Of a stretch of 10,069 nucleotides of DNA, positions 1 through 6,092 are shown piece after piece. The notes below the pieces were generated by a model. That model saw only the letters and a list, made by a program, of their open reading frames with translations. It ran no database searches and had not been told where the DNA came from. The translations under genes and the position numbers were made by a program. This DNA is from Thermodesulfobacteriales bacterium (GTDB lineage: Bacteria; Desulfobacterota_D; UBA1144; Nemesobacterales; UBA2774). The stretch is from contig SPCL01000072.1 of assembly GCA_004525335.1 (NCBI GenBank), positions 1 through 10,069 on the forward strand, written 5' to 3'. The number at the start of each line of letters is the position of its first letter. Position 1 is the stretch's first letter.

Positions 1-29
1 AATGAGTTTAGATTTAATATTCTTGCCAT
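1..29 (-). CDS. 5' end of an unidentified gene, truncated by the window edge
   Basis: On the minus strand an ATG (29-27) is preceded by a clear Shine-Dalgarno GGAGGA (42-37) at a 7-nt spacing, and the frame stays open to the window edge. The visible residues are MARILNLNS. Nine residues are too few to assign a family. The gene lies downstream of the outer-membrane protein gene on the same strand, with the 116-155 hairpin between them, so it is probably a separate transcription unit or a weakly coupled one. The call rests only on the start codon plus the ribosome binding site. Confidence 0.45.
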
Positions 30-115
30 CGATAGATCCTCCAAATAGTTGGTAATAATAAGTAAAGCAAATCGCTAATATTTATAATAATAACTGACAT
101 TCAAAGAATTTTACA

Positions 116-155
116 TAGAAACTGTATGCACCACTTAATTAGCATACAGTTTCTA
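116..155 (-). terminator. 14-bp perfect inverted repeat downstream of the outer-membrane protein gene
   Basis: Positions 116-129 and 142-155 are perfect reverse complements (TAGAAACTGTATGC and its complement) around a 12-nt loop. The hairpin begins 14 nt after the stop codon of the minus-strand gene at 169, where a terminator would sit. The following minus-strand sequence (TGTAAAATTCTTTG) has only a broken T-tract, so it may instead be a 3'-end stabilising hairpin or an operator for the gene starting at 29. Confidence 0.5.
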
Positions 156-168
156 CGGCTCTTCGTAA

Positions 169-1284
169 TTAATAAGCAGCAAAAGAATACTGCCACCCAG
201 CTGTGAGAACAAAATCTGTCTCAAGTTGAGGGCCGTCCAGGTCCTGATAAATCGGGAAGCCCATTTCAATTGCCAGTTTTTGTCCTTTTAAGAATCTTGG
301 CCCCTGAGGAACATAGAAATTTAATCCAAACAGTAGGTCCATCCTGTTTCCTCCCCTGAGATTAGGGTCAGCTGTAGGTACGACCGCTGGATTTAGAGCC
401 GGGTCGGCACCGTCAATATTCCCCCAAAACTGCCAATCCAATCTTGCCGAGGTGCTAATCCAATTGTACCAATCATATGCCCCCCATGCGGTCATATCAA
501 GCGTGTCTCCGAGTGTATAATCCCGATCATTCTCTCCCAACCTTATCGTACCACTCACTTGCGATCCCCAGGATAAGTCGATGTGCTGTCCTAAGTATGT
601 GATTCCCGGTAGAAGATCAAAGGTTCCGGAGCCGAGCTGCATAGGATATGGAAGCTGTTGGTTTGGGCCCATGGGTGTTGTATCTTTTTCATCTATTGAT
701 CCTGTCGGAAAGCTCATCCCGGCGTTTAGATGAACACGTTGCCTATGATTGTCATATATTTTTATCAAACCCGTGAAATTAATATCTCCAAGCCCCTCTG
801 ATTCAGTCTTAAAACGGACGCCTGATCTCGTTAAATGGTTCATTGATTTTTTCACATAAGGGATCATACCCATAAGGGTTATATAATCAGTAGGGGCATA
901 CATCAGGCCAAACATATGCATCTGCATGTCCATGTCAGTTGGGGTAACCATAAAGTCCTCAAGCACCCTTTGGTTGCTCACTCTGTTCGTTCCAATTCTG
1001 TTGCCGTCCATGCTCATATACATATACCTATAAGAGAGCATCAATCCTCCGGCATGATGAGTATGGCCGCCCATAACTCCTATAGGCGTTAGATCGTATG
1101 GATGACCCGCCCCCGTATGATGGGTATGGTCGTCCATAGCTTCCATAGGCGCCTGGTCGTGGTTGTGGCCGGAATTGGTTTGAGCCTCGGTTTTTTGTGT
1201 AAAGCTAAGAAGTAATAAAGCTAGGATCATAGTATTTAATAACACGGACTCGGCTATTAGCAGGCTGTTATACAAATAATGCAT
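169..1284 (-). CDS. Outer-membrane beta-barrel protein with His/Met-rich N-terminus (transporter-like, probable metal-related)
   Basis: This 371-residue protein has a hydrophobic signal segment (about residues 8-29) with a likely cleavage near KTEA-Q (residue 34). A His/Met-rich stretch follows, then alternating aromatic/polar strands ending in an aromatic C-terminus (WQYSFAAY), typical of an outer-membrane barrel. Phrases such as TPIGVMGGHTHHAGG followed by LSYRYMYMSMDGNR resemble, from memory, the 'transporter' proteins found near copper and heavy-metal genes and related to the phenol-degradation MetA-like barrel family. Residues 39-59 and 60-80 form a 21-residue tandem repeat, each copy with HTHH. 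I start at ATG 1284 because GAGGAG lies 9 nt upstream; an upstream in-frame TTG (1299) would put that ribosome binding site inside the coding region. It is downstream of the Cys-rich gene and MerR-like regulator on the same strand. A substrate is not visible; copper or another soft metal is an inference. Confidence 0.65.
   Translation of the reverse strand: MHYLYNSLLIAESVLLNTMILALLLLSFTQKTEAQTNSGHNHDQAPMEAMDDHTHHTGAGHPYDLTPIGVMGGHTHHAGGLMLSYRYMYMSMDGNRIGTNRVSNQRVLEDFMVTPTDMDMQMHMFGLMYAPTDYITLMGMIPYVKKSMNHLTRSGVRFKTESEGLGDINFTGLIKIYDNHRQRVHLNAGMSFPTGSIDEKDTTPMGPNQQLPYPMQLGSGTFDLLPGITYLGQHIDLSWGSQVSGTIRLGENDRDYTLGDTLDMTAWGAYDWYNWISTSARLDWQFWGNIDGADPALNPAVVPTADPNLRGGNRMDLLFGLNFYVPQGPRFLKGQKLAIEMGFPIYQDLDGPQLETDFVLTAGWQYSFAAY
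1045..1170 (-). repeat. Tandem duplication of a 63-nt (21-residue) metal-motif segment
   Basis: Within the outer-membrane protein gene, 1108-1170 and 1045-1107 encode two aligned 21-residue units, both beginning with GH and carrying PM/PI, an ATG-coded Met and HTHH. The codons are clearly related (shared CAT-AC-CAT-CAT) but have diverged, so the duplication is not recent. Copy 2 has the PIGVMG form that I recall as usual for the family. Copy 1 (APMEAMDDHTHH) is the more altered one. Confidence 0.7.
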
Positions 1285-1343
1285 TAATCTTCTCCTCAAA
1301 GAATTCCATATAACTCTTATGTTTAACGAAGCTAGAATATAAG

Positions 1344-1371
1344 CGTATAATTCTCAGCCTTAACTGTGCAA
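1344..1371 (-). promoter_or_regulatory. Possible sigma-70 promoter for the outer-membrane protein gene
   Basis: On the minus strand TTGCAC (1371-1366) and TATACG (1349-1344) are separated by 16 nt, about 60 nt upstream of the ATG at 1284. The match is only 3/6 and 4/6. It would allow transcription separate from the upstream Cys-rich gene. The region is AT-rich, so chance matches are likely. Confidence 0.25.
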
Positions 1372-1453
1372 AAATCATAGGCACATAGTTGGTTAAACAT
1401 AGCGATCTTCAAATAGATAATATAAGTCTGTGCAGCTTAACGCCGTCTAAGCA

Positions 1454-1844
1454 TTAAGCTAAATTAGCTGGGGGAGAACGGATGGGAAGGTTTTTGTATG
1501 AATCCTTGGTATATATAGACTCGTTTAAAGTTACTATAAAGGTTGAATGTCTTTCTAATGTTAATGTAACTGTGGATAACGTAACAACAGATGATGCTCT
1601 TTGAGTACAGCAGCTATAGCAAAAACACTCTTTTTCAGAACCGTTCTCGCCTTGAGTGCCTGTTATAAGTTGAACAAAATTGGTTGTGTGGTGCGGGGTT
1701 TCATGTGAAGGACAATTTACAATTGAATACGAGATCGATTCGGCTTTGGGGGGGAGAATAACTCTTAGAAGAATAAAGAAGAAAATTAACGGATAGAGCT
1801 GTTATTAATATGAATGAAAGTGTTTTTTTAAATTTCGACAACAT
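1454..1844 (-). pseudogene. Small secreted Cys/His-rich protein, frame broken at a C7 homopolymer
   Basis: The first frame, from ATG 1844, encodes a signal peptide (MLSKFKKTLSFILITALSVN, then FLLYSSKSYSPP) and stops soon after a run of seven C (minus strand, 1754-1748). The adjacent frame stays open from just before this run to TAA at 1454. It encodes an exported-looking tail with CPSHETPHH, the cluster ECFCYSCC, and an ending NLPIRSPPANLA. Reading six C instead of seven joins the two into one 129-residue protein. I see a signal sequence, a metal-binding-like Cys/His cluster and a Pro-rich end; the last recalls small proteins of copper-resistance loci, but I cannot name a family. The start could also be ATG 1886, which would overlap the regulator's stop by 17 nt. 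The break may be a sequencing error, a true mutation, phase variation or programmed slippage. A plus-strand ORF antisense to it (1481-1603) seems the less likely coding frame. Confidence 0.5.
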
Positions 1845-1869
1845 CACTCTATCACATTTTAGATAAGCT

Positions 1870-2598
1870 TTAAGTTGTTTCCTCATCTGTAAGACCTTTA
1901 TCTTTTAGATACTGGCCAAATGAATTTGTGAATTCTTTTCTAACCCGCTCACTGGCTTTGCCTATTGGCTGAATGACAGCCTTTTCATATAACTCCGCAG
2001 CAGTGGCTTCAAGCTTAGTATCACCTGTTGTGCGCGCCATTCTTAATACAGCTATGGAGTTGTAAAAGATGGCTTTAAATAGAGCTTTCCTGGCATCGTT
2101 CACATTAAACTCTTCAAGCGCTTTCTGGGCTTCTATCAACGCATAAAATCCGACTCCGCAGAAAAGGGTTAGGAGTTTTTTAGACTCATCAGGGGACATC
2201 CCCTCAATTAAGTAAACCAAAGGTGCTTCCACTATAGATTCAAGCTCTTTTTCGCTTGTGATTATATGCGCAAGCTCTTGTACTTTGTCTCCATCGGCAT
2301 TATCGAGAAGGTCTTTTAAAGCTCCCTGTACATATTGAAGCGCAAAACTGTCTCTAATTTCATCAGTACTAAGCCCCTCAGATTTAAGAGATTTGATTTG
2401 AGCAAGTTTGTCTATTGTTTTTTCTGGAAAGAATAATGTGGTTTTAGTCTCCCCGGCAACCTTAGACCTCCTTCTTTTCGGTTTTGGGATTAGACCTAAC
2501 TTTGCAGAAAGCTTAATTGTCTTTTCGGGATCTTCCCCAAGACTGATTTTTCTTTTATTAGCTTCTTTAATAATATCCTCTAGTGAAATATAGCTCAT
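1870..2598 (-). CDS. MerR-like transcriptional regulator with a helical C-terminal domain
   Basis: The protein has 242 residues. Residues about 4-85 read like a MerR-type DNA-binding domain: a helix-turn-helix at the N-terminus, then LGLIPKPKRRR (a variant of the usual wing start LGLIPKP.R), then FFPEKTIDKLAQIKSLKSEGLSTDEIR, which matches the conserved arrangement of a wing followed by a helix with IK.LK.EG.S..EI. Residues about 85-242 are predicted all-helical, with no Cys cluster typical of metal-sensing MerR proteins, so the effector is unknown. There is no Shine-Dalgarno, and a consensus promoter sits so close that the first transcribed base would be the A of the ATG. The gene is divergent from the unknown gene at 2752 and ends just before the secreted Cys-rich gene. 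It may control one or both neighbours. The MerR family call is fairly secure; the target is inferred. Confidence 0.7.
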   Translation of the reverse strand: MSYISLEDIIKEANKRKISLGEDPEKTIKLSAKLGLIPKPKRRRSKVAGETKTTLFFPEKTIDKLAQIKSLKSEGLSTDEIRDSFALQYVQGALKDLLDNADGDKVQELAHIITSEKELESIVEAPLVYLIEGMSPDESKKLLTLFCGVGFYALIEAQKALEEFNVNDARKALFKAIFYNSIAVLRMARTTGDTKLEATAAELYEKAVIQPIGKASERVRKEFTNSFGQYLKDKGLTDEETT

Positions 2599-2604
2599 AA
2601 GAAG

Positions 2605-2634
2605 ATATTACGCGGGTTCTAAAGCCCTTGTCAA
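2605..2634 (-). promoter_or_regulatory. Sigma-70 promoter of the MerR-like regulator (leaderless arrangement)
   Basis: On the minus strand a perfect -35 TTGACA (2634-2629) is followed after 18 nt by -10 TAATAT (2610-2605). Only 6 nt separate the -10 box from ATG (2598), so transcription should start at or next to the A of the start codon. This agrees with the absence of a Shine-Dalgarno. Confidence 0.65.
2614..2627. promoter_or_regulatory. Possible operator dyad inside the promoter spacer
   Basis: GGGTTCTAAAGCCC is an imperfect palindrome (10 of 14 positions symmetric, with GGG/CCC ends) lying between the -35 and -10 boxes of the regulator promoter. MerR-family proteins are known to bind dyads in exactly this place, so autoregulation is plausible. 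The palindrome is short and imperfect. Confidence 0.35.
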
Positions 2635-2716
2635 ACTTTGGGGAAATCAATTAGTAACTAAGAAACTCTCTCTAAATAGCAATAACGATATATTTCTTTG
2701 CTAATTAATCTCAGGA

Positions 2717-2745
2717 TTGATTTTAGATCGTCTTTGGTTTATTAC
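2717..2745 (+). promoter_or_regulatory. Promoter of the unknown gene at 2752 (leaderless arrangement)
   Basis: TTGATT (2717-2722) and TATTAC (2740-2745) are separated by 17 nt, and the ATG at 2752 starts 6 nt after the -10 box. Each box matches consensus at 4 of 6 positions. The distance from -10 to ATG is the same as for the divergent regulator gene, and there is again no Shine-Dalgarno. Confidence 0.5.
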
Positions 2746-2751
2746 TTAACT

Positions 2752-3513
2752 ATGGCTATAAGCAGCATTCTTATATATGAACCCATAGAAAGTTTTGGGA
2801 GTAAGAGCAATTACTGGAAAGAATACGCGGAGTTTTATGAAAAATATTGGGGAGGACCCACATCTCCACTGGGGGTTTGGTTTGGCAATGAATATGAAGC
2901 CTTTAGGAATGCCCTTTCTAAACATTTAGGCATAGATGAAAAAGAAATAGAAGACTGCTACTTTATGAAAAATGAAGAAGGCAAATATTTTGTAGCCCCT
3001 ATGTATTCCAAATCCAATACTGCACATTCTGAAAATATCATCCCTATCGATTGGTTTGTCCTGTTCAGTGAAGAGGAGCGAAAATCACTTTATACACACT
3101 GGGGCTTTAATGCGATACATTACGATACTAGTATAGATACTGCTCTTGATAGAATAAAGCAAGCATTACAGATTCTGTCAGGCTGCCTTGAAAAGCATGA
3201 AGAGAAAAAGCTGCAATCTTTATTTGCCAATAATTTAAGTGTTATGAGTCAGAGTTTAAGTGATCTGCAAACATGGTTTTCCGGGTTTGAAAATTCCGGC
3301 TTTATAGTTCTCAATTACGGAGATATATGCTCTTTTATGCATATTAGCACATTGAATAATGAGAAGTCGGTCGATGAAATATGGCAATTCCTCCATAAAT
3401 TAGAAGAGGGAGAACTTCAAGAAGCTTCTACTTTCCTAAGGATATTATTTCAAAAATGGGAGGGAATTAGATCCCAAGCTTCGGGTGAAAATGATCAATC
3501 TACCCTTCAATAA
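2752..3513 (+). CDS. Conserved-looking soluble protein of unknown function, 253 residues
   Basis: I do not recognise this protein. It has no signal peptide and no membrane segment. The N-terminal half is rich in aromatic residues (NYWKEYAEFYEKYWGG, residues about 19-34; GVWFGNEYEAF; IPIDWFVLF; YTHWGFNAIHYDT around 111-125), which suggests a compact folded domain. The second half is mostly helical with Leu/Glu/Lys-rich stretches and ends in a polar tail. The start at ATG 2752 is chosen over the TTG at 2698 because a promoter lies immediately upstream of 2752 and would fall inside the longer reading. It is divergent from the MerR-like regulator, which makes it the natural candidate for regulation by that protein. 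No catalytic motif can be assigned. Confidence 0.7.
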   Translation: MAISSILIYEPIESFGSKSNYWKEYAEFYEKYWGGPTSPLGVWFGNEYEAFRNALSKHLGIDEKEIEDCYFMKNEEGKYFVAPMYSKSNTAHSENIIPIDWFVLFSEEERKSLYTHWGFNAIHYDTSIDTALDRIKQALQILSGCLEKHEEKKLQSLFANNLSVMSQSLSDLQTWFSGFENSGFIVLNYGDICSFMHISTLNNEKSVDEIWQFLHKLEEGELQEASTFLRILFQKWEGIRSQASGENDQSTLQ

Positions 3514-3778
3514 GTAAGTTTTTCATACCAAATTAACTCTTTCCGGTAGTATTTCCTATTATTTCATGGAATTGAACAAATTTAATCCACTCCTAACTTA
3601 TCTATATCATTGTAAATTGTTTGGCTGAGGATCTTTTTTTAAGTTTTTTACTTAAATCTGAAACCAAATCTTAACCTTATTAGTTTATATCTATAACATC
3701 AATATTTCGTAGATGCATCGAATATACGCAATATTACATCTAATTTAGAAGGAGAGGTAATTTAGAAGGAGAGGCAAA
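3514..3778. other. 265-bp AT-rich intergenic region upstream of the sigma factor
   Basis: No gene is seen here. A T-rich stretch with a weak 7-bp stem (TTTAAGT 3638-3644 / ACTTAAA 3650-3656) lacks the features of a proper terminator. A TATAAC box at 3692-3697 could be a -10 element for the sigma factor gene, but no convincing -35 accompanies it. The last 40 bp carry the duplicated ribosome binding site. Confidence 0.5.
3741..3774 (+). repeat. Perfect 17-nt tandem duplication of a Shine-Dalgarno segment
   Basis: TAATTTAGAAGGAGAGG occurs twice head to tail (3741-3757 and 3758-3774) directly upstream of the sigma factor ATG at 3779. Each copy contains AGAAGGAGAGG, a strong anti-16S match. The AGGAG of the second copy is correctly spaced (7 nt) and the first is about 24 nt from the start. 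The identity of the copies points to a recent duplication or active maintenance. Confidence 0.85.
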
Positions 3779-5050
3779 ATGCTAAAAAACCCAGAGTATA
3801 GTCAAGCATTTGATAGTTACGATAATGAGCAGGTCGAAACTCATGTTATTGAGCCCATAACAGAAGGGTTCGTAAATCAAGAGTATGAAGAGATCGAAGA
3901 TTATGATGATGCAGAAGAGAGTTTAGATGGAGAAACTTTAGATAATGAGCAAGTTACATTAAAAAAGAGGAAACCAGAGAAAGAAATTGATATTACCAAT
4001 CATGACCTCCGCTTAATCAACGCTTATTTCCAGGAAGTAAGCACTGAGCCATTGTTAACTCCTCAGGAGGAGTCTCTGGTAGCGGCTAAAATAAAAAGCT
4101 GTGAGACTAAGGCGAAAGATATAAAGAAAGTTCTTGAAAATGCTTTAGGCTGCAGACTCGAAGAAGACCCTGAAAGTCTCGAGTCTCAGGTAAATGCAAT
4201 TTTAGAGCTTGATGAGCGCTCCTCCAAGAAAATTAAGGAGCTTCAGGATATCAAAGCAAAAGCTCGTCTTAGGATGCTGATGCATGTATATAAAGCAACA
4301 ATAAAAAAAGGCGTTCAGCTTAGAAATCGCTTTGTTAAATCTAACCTTAGACTTGTTGCAAGCATGGCAAAGAGATATGCCGGCAGAGGGATTCCGTTTC
4401 TGGATCTTATCCAGGAAGGAAATCTTGGGCTTATCAAAGCCGTTGAGAGATTTGATTACTCCAAGGGATTCAGATTTTCGACATACGCCTGTTGGTGGAT
4501 TAATCAGGCTATGACGAGAGGGGTGTTTAATCAGACCCGCACTGTGAAAATGCCTGCCTATCTATTGGAAAAAGCCGGTAAGGTTCGGCATGTAAAGCGC
4601 GTGCTCACGGAACAAAATAAAAGAGAGCCTATACCCGAAGAAATAGCTGAAAAGGCACAGATGAGTGTTGAGAATGTGAAGAGAATTCTTGAGTCAAGCG
4701 GCAATAGGGTAGTCCGTTTAGATACTCCTGTATATGACGGTGAAAAAGCTACTTATTTAGATTACGTTGAAGACTCAAGCTCACTGGTTGTGGACAGCAT
4801 AATAGCTGAGATTTCGATTCCCGGAAATATAGACACAGCTCTTCTCAGGTTAACTGAGCGTGAGAGGGATGTTGTGAAGATGAGATTTGGAATCGGTTAT
4901 GAGTCGGCTTATACGCTTGATGAGATTGGCAAGAAATTCAAACTAACAAGAGAAAGAATTAGACAGATAGAAAAGAAAGCGCTTGAGAGAATCAAAAGGT
5001 CAAAATCGGCTCCAGTGCTTAGGAGCCTTATGGATGTTTACAACCACTAA
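3779..5050 (+). CDS. rpoD: RNA polymerase sigma-70 family factor (group 1 or 2)
   Basis: This 423-residue sigma factor directs RNA polymerase to promoters. Region 1.2 is at about 75-105 (DLRLINAYFQEV...PLLTPQEE). Region 2 covers about 180-260 with RNRFVKSNLRLVASMAKRY, then FLDLIQEGNLGLIKAVERFD, and the melting/-10 segment FSTYACWWINQAMTRG (233-248; W239, W240, Q243, T246). Region 3 is at about 260-340. Region 4 has LTERERDVVKMRFG (358-371) and the -35 helix TLDEIGKKFKLTRERIRQIEKKALERI (379-405). A charged insert of about 80 residues separates 1.2 from 2.1, shorter than in large proteobacterial RpoD. The first 60 residues are strongly acidic and lack a recognisable region 1.1. Where RpoD has Arg in WWIRQ, this one has Asn (N242). 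It stands alone with its own strong ribosome binding site and terminator. Whether it is the primary sigma or an RpoS-like paralogue is uncertain, so the gene symbol is tentative. Confidence 0.85.
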   Translation: MLKNPEYSQAFDSYDNEQVETHVIEPITEGFVNQEYEEIEDYDDAEESLDGETLDNEQVTLKKRKPEKEIDITNHDLRLINAYFQEVSTEPLLTPQEESLVAAKIKSCETKAKDIKKVLENALGCRLEEDPESLESQVNAILELDERSSKKIKELQDIKAKARLRMLMHVYKATIKKGVQLRNRFVKSNLRLVASMAKRYAGRGIPFLDLIQEGNLGLIKAVERFDYSKGFRFSTYACWWINQAMTRGVFNQTRTVKMPAYLLEKAGKVRHVKRVLTEQNKREPIPEEIAEKAQMSVENVKRILESSGNRVVRLDTPVYDGEKATYLDYVEDSSSLVVDSIIAEISIPGNIDTALLRLTERERDVVKMRFGIGYESAYTLDEIGKKFKLTRERIRQIEKKALERIKRSKSAPVLRSLMDVYNH

Positions 5051-5102
5051 ATTGTAAGCATCAATAAGCACAAGATTCGCAACTATAATGTTGTGACTAA
5101 AC

Positions 5103-5130
5103 AAAAAGGGAGCCTAGGCTCCCTTTTTTT
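5103..5130 (+). terminator. Strong intrinsic terminator after the sigma factor gene
   Basis: Positions 5103-5113 (AAAAAGGGAGC) and 5118-5128 (GCTCCCTTTTT) form a perfect 11-bp stem around a CTAG loop, with a run of seven T (5124-5130) at the 3' side. The whole element is palindromic, so it should also terminate transcription on the minus strand. It lies 53 nt after the stop codon. Confidence 0.92.
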
Positions 5131-5153
5131 ATTCCCAATTTTGCTTTTTTTCT

Positions 5154-5174
5154 TCCCCCTTAGAAAAAGGGGGA
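5154..5174. terminator. Possible second hairpin terminator
   Basis: TCCCCCTT (5154-5161) pairs with AAGGGGGA (5167-5174) around a 5-nt loop, 24 nt after the main terminator. The following plus-strand sequence is AT-rich but without a clean T-run. On the minus strand it is followed by A-rich rather than T-rich sequence. It may be a backup terminator. Confidence 0.35.
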
Positions 5175-5191
5175 TTTATATATTTGTTTTT

Positions 5192-5226
5192 CCTGCATCA
5201 TGTATCCTTTATCATGTATCTTGAAT
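5192..5226. repeat. Degenerate heptamer repeat array, five units, upstream of nth
   Basis: The sequence divides without gaps into CCTGCAT, CATGTAT, CCTTTAT, CATGTAT and CTTGAAT, consensus C-N-T-G-N-A-T. A second array downstream of nth begins with the same two units. It ends 13 nt before the nth start codon, and nth has no visible Shine-Dalgarno. Confidence 0.65.
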
Positions 5227-5239
5227 CCCGGACCTACAT

Positions 5240-5896
5240 ATGAAAGCCGACTATATCCATAAAATAGTCAAAATCTTAGCAAAAGAAACACCCAAATGGG
5301 ATGTTCCTATTGTTACACTTGTTGCTGAATCTTCGAAAGACCCCTTTAAGGTTTTAATCTCAACTGTTTTGAGCCTTCGTACTAAAGACGAAACAACTGC
5401 AGTTGCATCAAGACGCCTCTTCAAGCTTGCAGATAACCCAGCTGATATGCTAAAGCTTTCTGAAAAACAGATTATAGAAGCGATATATCCCGTAGGGTTT
5501 TATAAAACCAAAGCTAAGAACATTCATGAGATTTGCAAGGGTCTGATTACGAAATACGATTTTATAGTTCCAGACGACATAGATGAGCTTTTAAAATTTA
5601 AAGGAGTAGGGCGCAAAACTGCTAACCTGGTAGTGACTCTTGGATATGGTAAGCCCGGGATTTGTGTTGACACCCATGTGCACAGAATATCAAACCGTTT
5701 TGGATATATAAAGACTAAAACCCCTGACGAAACTGAAACCGCTCTTAGAAAAAAACTCCCTAAGGAGTACTGGATCGACTATAACAACTTGTTGGTGTCT
5801 TTCGGTCAGCACCTCTGCCGCCCGATTTCCCCCAAATGCTCAATCTGTCCGGTCATAAAATTCTGCGACAGAGTAGGCGTAACTACAAGCCGATAA
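5240..5896 (+). CDS. nth: Endonuclease III, DNA glycosylase/AP lyase with 4Fe-4S cluster
   Basis: This 218-residue enzyme removes oxidised pyrimidines from DNA and cleaves the resulting abasic site in base-excision repair. The helix-hairpin-helix is LLKFKGVGRKTANLVV (117-132) with catalytic Lys126. The catalytic Asp144 sits in CVDTHVHRISNR. Four cysteines, C193, C200, C203 and C209, have the family spacing C-X6-C-X2-C-X5-C for the iron-sulfur cluster. The length is usual (E. coli has 211). The N-terminal helix LISTVLSLRTKDETT has LR where many members have Q, close to archaeal and thermophile versions by memory. The ATG at 5240 has no clear ribosome binding site; no better start exists nearby. 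It is monocistronic, between the sigma factor terminator and the nuo promoter, flanked on both sides by heptamer repeats. Confidence 0.95.
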   Translation: MKADYIHKIVKILAKETPKWDVPIVTLVAESSKDPFKVLISTVLSLRTKDETTAVASRRLFKLADNPADMLKLSEKQIIEAIYPVGFYKTKAKNIHEICKGLITKYDFIVPDDIDELLKFKGVGRKTANLVVTLGYGKPGICVDTHVHRISNRFGYIKTKTPDETETALRKKLPKEYWIDYNNLLVSFGQHLCRPISPKCSICPVIKFCDRVGVTTSR

Positions 5897-6035
5897 TAAA
5901 ACCTCTTTTATCTGTAACCCTGAACTACTATTCTGATCAAGTGAAGAATCGTACGCCCTTAACTAAAACTACAAATGCTTCTAATTAGGCTAGTTAATTC
6001 CTAAAACCAGAATATTCAGAATCTAATCTTTTAAT

Positions 6036-6070
6036 CCTGCATCATGTATCCCGCATCCTCCGCCCTCCAT
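6036..6070. repeat. Degenerate heptamer repeat array, five units, downstream of nth
   Basis: The sequence divides into CCTGCAT, CATGTAT, CCCGCAT, CCTCCGC and CCTCCAT. The first 17 nt (TCCTGCATCATGTATCC from 6035) are identical to 5191-5207 on the other side of nth, in the same phase and orientation. Later units decay into C-rich variants. The array sits in the 269-bp spacer before nuoJ, 23 nt before the nuoJ -35 box. Confidence 0.65.
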
Positions 6071-6092
6071 CCCCCAAAAATCTCCCAAATGT

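Noticed and set aside
1481..1603. 40-codon plus-strand ORF (MGRFLYESLV...) with a GGGGGAGA stretch upstream
   Set aside because: It is antisense to the Cys-rich tail, has no recognisable family, and the minus-strand frame makes a more coherent exported protein; still, the choice is not certain.
3638..3656. Hairpin TTTAAGT / ACTTAAA as a terminator of the unknown gene
   Set aside because: The stem is only AT pairs and no T-run follows it on either strand.
5896..5911. ATAAAA / TTTTAT hairpin right after nth as a terminator
   Set aside because: Six AT pairs with no T-tract beyond the stem is not enough evidence.
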